Shown here: positions 32,946 to 37,049 of the stretch, piece by piece
Numbering within the stretch: the first letter of the stretch is position 1
How the letters are laid out: the number at the start of each line of letters is the position of its first letter
Source: Candidatus Bathyarchaeum sp.
Lineage (GTDB): Archaea > Thermoproteota > Bathyarchaeia > Bathyarchaeales > Bathyarchaeaceae
Length of the DNA stretch: 37,049 bases
NCBI GenBank assembly: GCA_020344315.1
Contig: CP070820.1
Coordinates: 993,226 to 1,030,274 of the forward strand
Direction: 5' to 3'
Position numbers and translations under genes: made by a program
The notes under the pieces: generated by a model
The model's input: only the letters and a program-made list of their open reading frames with translations
Database searches by the model: none
What the model was told of the DNA's origin: nothing

Positions 32946-34376
32946 TTGGTTACTAAAAATGTGCGAGAAGGCATTCCGTTACCTTTGCTGACTGGAAAAT
33001 GGCTCAGCCAACGTTTTCCCGAGATGGGAAGAATCCGGGTTGTTGAAGGGTTAGGTGAACAATGGAAAAGACGGAAACTCAATTCTATTGTCGTGGTTGC
33101 ATTCCATGCAGACTTGGAGGTGGCGCAACTCAAACATTTTGTCCCTCTCTTTTTCCTCAAGGAACTCATAGATAGTGGCTATTCCATCAATCCAGTAGTG
33201 TACATTGGAGCGTTGAGAGATATTGGCAGAGGCTATCATCGAGGAGACATCAGAGAGCGGGTTGCAGAAGCACACAAATTCTTTCAGGGAGTCTTTTCTC
33301 CAAGTGCAAGGAGTGTAATTGTTGAAGATAGAGTAGAGATTCAGAGAGATGTCTACAGCATCTTGACGATACTTGATTTTGAAAAGAGCCTCCAGAACAT
33401 ACTTCCGCAAATAAACACCCGAAGGAAGCTTCTTGAAGTAAAAACAGTTAGACTCACAGAAAAGGCATATACCCTTTCAGCCTATGAAAAGGAACTTCTT
33501 GAGATTTACCTGTTTGACAGAAATAAACTTAGAACGGAGATAAAGAGATATCCGTATGTTAGCTGGGGTTTAGAGTCCCTCGGGTATTTAGGAGCAGCAT
33601 ATAACATTTTTGACAAATCGAATGCAGGTCTTTCTATTCTCAAAAAATTGATCTGTGCAGATCAGGGTATTGATTATCCTGCAACTATTGTTTTACCAGA
33701 TCCTGTTACGATCTCAGGTAAGCCTATGAGGTATTTGGAAGCAAAAGACCTAAACCCAGATGAGGCTTTGTTTATTGTTGACTCTTATAGAGATGTTAGT
33801 CGTAAGCTTTACGAACAAGAAAACGTATCCTACAAATTCCTTGATTATATTGTAAGGAACGTCATCCGTCCATTTGCCCCAACTGCTATTCAGAAGGATG
33901 TAGAGCCGTGTTGGGAAAAACTGGTGAAAAATAGGCATATGGATGATGAGATGGCGTCTCGTGAGCAAAAACGCCTTGCTTTGAAATGTTATTGGGAGTT
34001 TATAAAAACGTATTATGATTCTATCGAAATGATTCTTGGCACTCACGAGAGCTTGTTTGTTCCAGAGGAATTGACTCAGAAAACATTGGATGCTTTAGGT
34101 TCGAAACGGAATAGGCAGATTCTTATTGAATTGGCTTCCCATTACCAAAAACATGCTTCATCGATGACAGTGGGTGAACTGTTTGAAAAGATGGGGTTGA
34201 AGAAAGGGGCAAAGAAGGGTCTTTGGAGAAATTTGGAGACCCTTGTAAGGTGTGGTTTGGTAGATAGGATTCCGGAAGGGAGGAAACTCCACAAATACAG
34301 CATATATGGAAACAAGACTACAATCAGAATCCGATGGCCTCTCGCTGAGATGCGAAGAGAACGACCCCAAAAATAA
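32946..34376 (+). CDS. Large orphan protein with C-terminal winged helix
   Basis: A 476-residue protein of no family I can name. Residues about 46-115 look Rossmann-like (SIVVVAFHADLEVAQLKHFV, FFLKELIDSGYSINPVVYIG), which weakly resembles the nucleotide-binding half of TyrRS/TrpRS-type class I synthetases. A HIGH signature would be degenerate (AQLKH). Residues about 385-465 form a winged helix (ILIELASHYQKHASSMTVGE, LFEKMGLKKG, LWRNLETLVRCGLVDRIPEG). A strong SD, GGAGGATA, leads to an ATG at 32938 in another frame (17-codon ORF MKVWLLKMCEKAF). The main frame starts at TTG 32946 or GTG 32961. One extra T in the TTT at 32945-32947 would join them as MKVLVTKNVREG. Confidence 0.65.
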   Translation: MVTKNVREGIPLPLLTGKWLSQRFPEMGRIRVVEGLGEQWKRRKLNSIVVVAFHADLEVAQLKHFVPLFFLKELIDSGYSINPVVYIGALRDIGRGYHRGDIRERVAEAHKFFQGVFSPSARSVIVEDRVEIQRDVYSILTILDFEKSLQNILPQINTRRKLLEVKTVRLTEKAYTLSAYEKELLEIYLFDRNKLRTEIKRYPYVSWGLESLGYLGAAYNIFDKSNAGLSILKKLICADQGIDYPATIVLPDPVTISGKPMRYLEAKDLNPDEALFIVDSYRDVSRKLYEQENVSYKFLDYIVRNVIRPFAPTAIQKDVEPCWEKLVKNRHMDDEMASREQKRLALKCYWEFIKTYYDSIEMILGTHESLFVPEELTQKTLDALGSKRNRQILIELASHYQKHASSMTVGELFEKMGLKKGAKKGLWRNLETLVRCGLVDRIPEGRKLHKYSIYGNKTTIRIRWPLAEMRRERPQK

Positions 34377-34387
34377 GTTTCTGCTAG

Positions 34388-34450
34388 TGGTGTCACGGAG
34401 ATTTGAACCTCGGACAAATAGAGATGTCTCCCGCCGGTCCCCGTCTTTTT
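34388..34450. repeat. Structured repeat copy A (tRNA T-arm-like)
   Basis: The most divergent of four copies. The left hairpin is CGGAG-ATTTGAA-CCTCG, which on the minus strand reads as a T-arm with loop TTCAAAT. ACAAATAG follows, then a palindrome GAGA-TG-TCTC and CCCCGTCTTTTT. It starts about 11 bases after the stop of the orphan gene and ends with a T5 run on the plus strand. It is not a whole tRNA: no 5' acceptor strand or D-arm is found. Confidence 0.6.
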
Positions 34451-34556
34451 CCGAACGTATAATAGTAAAGGTTCATAATCCATAATATTGTTTCATACAA
34501 CTTAAATTGGAAAATCGAACCTAATGTAACCATTGTTAACACAAGGGTAAAACGCG

Positions 34557-34850
34557 ATGCTGGAGATGCTGACACAGTTCCTTGATACATTACTCAATTC
34601 AGGCGTACTCGTACCGGCAATCTGGTTAAGCCTAGGTTTTTGCATCGCATGGTTTCTGCTATCAGCGAAACGTTCTATTGCACTCTCCTCCAAAGAAGCC
34701 GAGATGCTATGGAAGGTCCACAAACAAAAAACCCGATGCAACGCCAAAAAATGTAAAAAGATAACACGCAGAGGAAAGATAATAGGATTCAAATGCGAAT
34801 GCGGATACAAACACATCCAAAAGAAACCTATAGTTAGCGTCAGCATATAA
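34557..34850 (+). CDS. Small zinc-ribbon membrane protein
   Basis: A 97-residue protein with one N-terminal hydrophobic helix (residues about 17-36) followed by a charged linker. A zinc-ribbon-like cluster of four cysteines (C61, C66, C80, C82) lies in RCNAKKCKK and FKCECGYKH. It would be a membrane-tethered cytosolic ribbon. No family is recognised. It begins at ATG 34557 (34566 is an alternative). Repeat copies A and B flank it closely, 107 and 67 bases away, so it forms a unit of its own between two repeats. Confidence 0.6.
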   Translation: MLEMLTQFLDTLLNSGVLVPAIWLSLGFCIAWFLLSAKRSIALSSKEAEMLWKVHKQKTRCNAKKCKKITRRGKIIGFKCECGYKHIQKKPIVSVSI

Positions 34851-34917
34851 CATAAAATTCTTAAAAGTTGTTACGTGCTGAAGCCCAAAAATCACACATT
34901 AAATCTCATTTTTGATG

Positions 34918-34990
34918 GTGGGGTCGCGGGGATTTGCCCCGGGGGACAAATGGTGACATCACCCGATTTTATCCCGCAACTCACTTTTTA
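34918..34990. repeat. Structured repeat copy B
   Basis: GGGTCGCGGGG, hairpin CGGGG-ATTTG-CCCCG, then ACAAATGG, palindrome GGTGA-CA-TCACC, and CCCGCAACTC with a following T5 run. GTCGCGGG can also pair with the final CCCGCAAC. B and A carry compensating changes in the middle palindrome (GTGA/TCAC against GAGA/TCTC). Confidence 0.7.
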
Positions 34991-35031
34991 AATGAATAAT
35001 CATTGTGCAAATGTTCTAATTCTCTTGGAAT

Positions 35032-36081
35032 TTATATATCTAACAAAATCGTCATGTCTGCGTCTCGGAAGCGTTGAAATGCTCTTGAGCCATATTTCTT
35101 GTCTAATTTTTTTGCGTAAGTTTGTAGTGCTTTGAGAGCAGCAGATCCGCCAATTTTTTCCTCAAACGACATTCTCATGACCCACCATCTCTTTCGAAGA
35201 TACCCTGTGGCAGTGGTTAAGTCTTCATTCTTCACTCCCTTTAACGCAACACGTTCGCAACGAACTCCAAATTCAGCTAAAACCTTGAAAACAACCTCTT
35301 CAACAAACGAGCAAATCGCCAGTGTCTTCTCCTTGCCTCGGCTAGCATGGTAAGTTTCAGCGTCCACAACAAGATGTGTACTCTTCGCTTTCTCGAATTT
35401 GCCGTAATTTCCGAGTATCCAGAGAAACCGCATGAGGTGTGCTTTTTGGTTTTCTAGTTTGTGCTGTTGAGCGAATGTGTCAGTGTCCTGTAGTCCCAAT
35501 GAAGAATTCTCTATGGTTGCCAGCAGTTGGTGAACCGCTTTGAAGGACGCTATCTCTTCCTTGAAGGGCAGATTCTCTGGAAAGTCAGCGATTCTTGTCT
35601 TGGATGCTGGAGCTTTTGCAGGTTCTACAATCTCATCTGGCTTCAGCGAAGCATGAATAGCAGCTAAACGAGTGATTCCCTCGAAAGGTTCGACAAATGA
35701 ATGATACTCCTCTTCAGAAATTGGCGCACCAAGCTTTGCCTCAATGCTCTCACGGTTCCAAAGACCCGCGGTTGCTTTCAAGGTGTCACATGGAAACCGA
35801 GAGCAATAAGCGCAGTTTACTATTCCAGTTTTGTCTACGCATTGGCGTATTAGGCATTTTTTGCTAGGTAACTTTGATTTTTTTGGGATTTTTTCGTCTG
35901 GAGTTTGACAGGTTGCGCATGGTGTCTTTATTGGCATGTATCCTAGAATCTTTTTGCCATGGTTCCTGTATTGTTCAAATTCTTCGGCAGTCATGTCCTT
36001 TCGCGGGTAGGGTCCCCAAGGACAAGCACCGCAATCTATTCCACATTTCGAAACAAGGTTTGTCATGTGGTAAACCTTCAT
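35032..36081 (-). CDS. DUF3795-containing Cys-rich protein
   Basis: A 349-residue protein. The N-terminal ~100 residues are a DUF3795-type Cys-rich domain: KCGIDCGACPWGPYP (C13, C17, C20), PCATCQTP (C55, C58), CLIRQC (C76, C81) and NCAYCSRFPC (C90, C93, C98). This is a likely metal or iron-sulfur site. The remaining ~250 residues are mostly helical and charged and unrecognised. The start is ATG at 36081; an ATG five codons later (36066) is possible. It lies alone between repeats B and C, transcribed opposite to the small genes beside it. Function unknown. Confidence 0.8.
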   Translation of the reverse strand: MKVYHMTNLVSKCGIDCGACPWGPYPRKDMTAEEFEQYRNHGKKILGYMPIKTPCATCQTPDEKIPKKSKLPSKKCLIRQCVDKTGIVNCAYCSRFPCDTLKATAGLWNRESIEAKLGAPISEEEYHSFVEPFEGITRLAAIHASLKPDEIVEPAKAPASKTRIADFPENLPFKEEIASFKAVHQLLATIENSSLGLQDTDTFAQQHKLENQKAHLMRFLWILGNYGKFEKAKSTHLVVDAETYHASRGKEKTLAICSFVEEVVFKVLAEFGVRCERVALKGVKNEDLTTATGYLRKRWWVMRMSFEEKIGGSAALKALQTYAKKLDKKYGSRAFQRFRDADMTILLDI

Positions 36082-36192
36082 AAAACAAGGCGAGAATTCG
36101 AAATAAATGATTTCCCATAGTAAGATAAATCATAAAATAACAGTAATTGTCAAACAGTGGTAATGATTAATGCTGCCTATCTGGGAGATTAC

Positions 36193-36263
36193 TGGGTGGG
36201 TCGCGGGGATTTGCCCCCCGGACAAATGGGGATATCACCCGTCCCGCAACTCCCCTTTTTTTA
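36193..36263. repeat. Structured repeat copy C
   Basis: GGGTCGCGGGG with a perfect T-arm-like hairpin CGGGG-ATTTGCC-CCCCG (5-bp stem, 7-base loop, 36204-36220). ACAAATGGGGATATCACCCG follows, then TCCCGCAACTCCCC, running into a T7 run on the plus strand. ATTTG and CAAAT in the middle also pair. The right half matches copy D at 29 of 30 bases. Confidence 0.75.
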
Positions 36264-36373
36264 AATTTTTTATGAATGTGTAGGTGTTTCATTTTTTGGA
36301 ACGGATTTTCCATAACATCCCTTAAATTAAGGAATATGGTAAGATGTTGAATATCAAAACTGGAGGTAAAAAG

Positions 36374-36589
36374 ATGAAAAAACAAATAGGTGTTGCTATA
36401 CTGCTCCTAGTTTTTGCCAGCATGTTATGTGGAACTGTAGCGGCTACTAATACTGTGGGACCAGCACCCAACTCCGGCGACGGCAATCCAGACGGCAGCG
36501 GGTTTGAAGACGATCATTGGCAAAACGGAGATAGCCCTGGACCAGCACCCAACTCCGGCGACGGCATTCCAGACGGCAGCGGGTTTTGA
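36374..36589 (+). CDS. Small secreted protein with two 16-residue repeats
   Basis: A 71-residue protein with a good SD (GGAGGT, seven bases before the ATG). Residues 1-24 are a signal peptide (basic MKKQ, hydrophobic core IGVAILLLVFASML, AA near the cleavage site). Residues 29-44 and 56-71 are near-identical 16-mers, GPAPNSGDGxPDGSGF, joined by an acidic linker. Pro, Gly, Asp and Ser dominate, with a DGxPDGSG pattern that could bind calcium, but no true EF-hand or dockerin is present. I do not recognise a family. A T8 run (36612-36619) terminates it. It sits between repeats C and D. Confidence 0.7.
   Translation: MKKQIGVAILLLVFASMLCGTVAATNTVGPAPNSGDGNPDGSGFEDDHWQNGDSPGPAPNSGDGIPDGSGF
36458..36586 (+). 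repeat. 48-bp direct repeat within the secreted-protein gene
   Basis: Bases 36458-36505 and 36539-36586 are identical but for one A/T difference. The near-perfect DNA match implies a recent duplication or recombination. Confidence 0.85.
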
Positions 36590-36609
36590 TTTATCCTAAA
36601 TCAAACCTT

Positions 36610-36620
36610 CCTTTTTTTTA
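36610..36620 (+). terminator. T8 terminator after the secreted-protein gene
   Basis: CC followed by eight T (36612-36619), 22 bases past the stop codon. Confidence 0.5.
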
Positions 36621-36684
36621 TGTTTAGCCTTATTTATTAAAATAACTTCTATTCAAGACTTATTTGATAAAACAAGCGTTTTCG

Positions 36685-36748
36685 TGAGGTCGCGGGGTTC
36701 TGCCCGTAACCCACAATGGAGATATCACCCGTCCCGCAACTCCCCCTT
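36685..36748. repeat. Structured repeat copy D
   Basis: GAGGTCGCGGGG, a shorter CGGG-GTTCTG-CCCG hairpin, CACAATGG, AGATATCACCCG and TCCCGCAACTCCCC. The right half is almost identical to copy C, the middle has diverged. It lies between the secreted-protein gene and the AlkD-type gene. Confidence 0.75.
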
Positions 36749-36854
36749 GTTTCTAATTCACCTCAATCCCAAATCCAAAAAATTGATTGATCTCTCGATC
36801 TGGTTTAATCAAAAACTATTTTGCTGATTTACAGTAATAAGGTTTTGAGAGACG

Positions 36855-37049
36855 ATGTTGGATCAGATAAAAAGAGATCTGTCGCAACTTAGCGATTCCA
36901 ATAGAGCAAAAAAATTATCTGGGTTTTTTAAGACGGGAAAAGGGCAATATGGTGAAGGTGATCTTTTTCTTGGGATTCCTGTTCCAGAACAGCGCAAAGT
37001 AGCGAAGAAGTATATTGATTTATCATTAAATGATCTCCAAGAATTACTC
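36855..37049 (+). CDS. DNA alkylation repair protein (AlkD-type, N-terminal fragment, cut by window edge)
   Basis: 65 residues from ATG 36855 to the window end. The start ([20 protein letters not shown], then [30 protein letters not shown]) is the conserved N-terminus of the AlkD/DNA-alkylation-repair HEAT-repeat family. It removes bulky alkylated purines, or in some lineages is of unknown role. The catalytic aspartate and tryptophan lie beyond the window. GAGAG lies just upstream of the ATG. It follows repeat copy D. Confidence 0.85.
   Translation, partial: MLDQIKRDLSQLSDSNRAKKLSGFFKTGKGQYGEGDLFLGIPVPEQRKVAKKYIDLSLNDLQELL

Noticed and set aside
32938..32991. A 17-codon ORF with a strong SD as a separate leader peptide.
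   Set aside because: More simply the true start of the orphan gene, displaced by one missing T; kept as part of that entry rather than as a gene.
34388..34450. A tRNA gene on the minus strand (T-loop TTCAAAT, ACACCA end).
   Set aside because: No 5' acceptor strand pairing with TGACACC, no D-arm and no anticodon arm of proper size within 150 bases. Better explained as one of four structured repeats.
34388..36748. Integron attC sites with gene cassettes.
   Set aside because: The outer arms are GTT...AAC facing outwards rather than the inward RYYYAAC...GTTRRRY arrangement of attC. Enclosed genes point in both directions and no integrase is in the window.

Overview
The window looks like a piece of an archaeal chromosome. 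It carries an archaeal proteasome beta subunit, TATA-binding protein, the KH/beta-CASP termination ribonuclease aCPSF1, sn-glycerol-1-phosphate dehydrogenase (archaeal lipid stereochemistry), an archaeal SepF, an eukaryote-type signal peptidase and form III RuBisCO with AMP phosphorylase. The CdvA-like protein, a Cren7-like zinc ribbon and TATA-box promoters with frequent TTG/GTG starts point to a TACK-group archaeon; Bathyarchaeia is my best guess, inferred from gene content and not from a phylogeny.

Layout. 1-3.7 kb: an edge-truncated nitroreductase, a Cys-containing membrane protein, a DUF4386 membrane protein with a zinc-independent-type MDR oxidoreductase, and cysteine synthase. 3.8-8.5 kb: a small membrane protein, form III RuBisCO divergent from AMP phosphorylase (two steps of the archaeal AMP pathway), a HAD phosphatase, and a COG2522-type Cys-cluster regulator. 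8.5-14 kb (minus strand): FKBP prolyl isomerase, an AOR-HDAC-like operon (tungsten aldehyde oxidoreductase plus AcuC-type deacetylase), and a CdvA-like coiled-coil protein with a very long Pro/Val/Glu tail. 14.1-14.4 kb: a dead PadR-type regulator. 14.6-20.5 kb: G1P dehydrogenase, psmB-aCPSF1 operon, SepF, an MCT-1-like PUA protein with a second COG2522 paralogue, and an aKMT-like methyltransferase. 20.6-27.6 kb: a B12/radical-SAM protein, an Lhr helicase, Cren7-like zinc ribbon, signal peptidase, TBP and orotate phosphoribosyltransferase. 27.7-32.2 kb: LarA-like racemase, SAICAR synthetase, an alpha/alpha-toroid protein and an HTH_42 protein.

The last 5 kb (32.2-37 kb) is different: an accessory-looking segment of small or orphan genes. 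It has two small genes each broken by one-base frameshifts, an unrecognised winged-helix protein with a 10-bp inverted repeat in its leader, and a 1.05-kb DUF3795 gene, a zinc-ribbon membrane protein and a tiny secreted tandem-repeat protein. These last three modules are separated by four copies of a ~60-bp structured repeat with a tRNA T-arm-like hairpin. The window ends inside a DNA-alkylation-repair (AlkD-type) gene.

How the genes work together. AMP phosphorylase releases ribose-1,5-bisphosphate from AMP; after isomerisation (isomerase not in this window) RuBisCO carboxylates ribulose-1,5-bisphosphate to 3-phosphoglycerate. PyrE and PurC supply nucleotides. The psmB-aCPSF1, TBP, Lhr, MCT-1-like and Cren7-like genes form an information-processing block. 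The most noteworthy signals are the four-copy structured repeat, the winged-helix orphan with its leader inverted repeat, the apparently non-canonical (ATA) start of TBP, the paired COG2522 regulators with a conserved six-ligand Cys/His pattern, and the CdvA-like protein with its low-complexity acidic tail.
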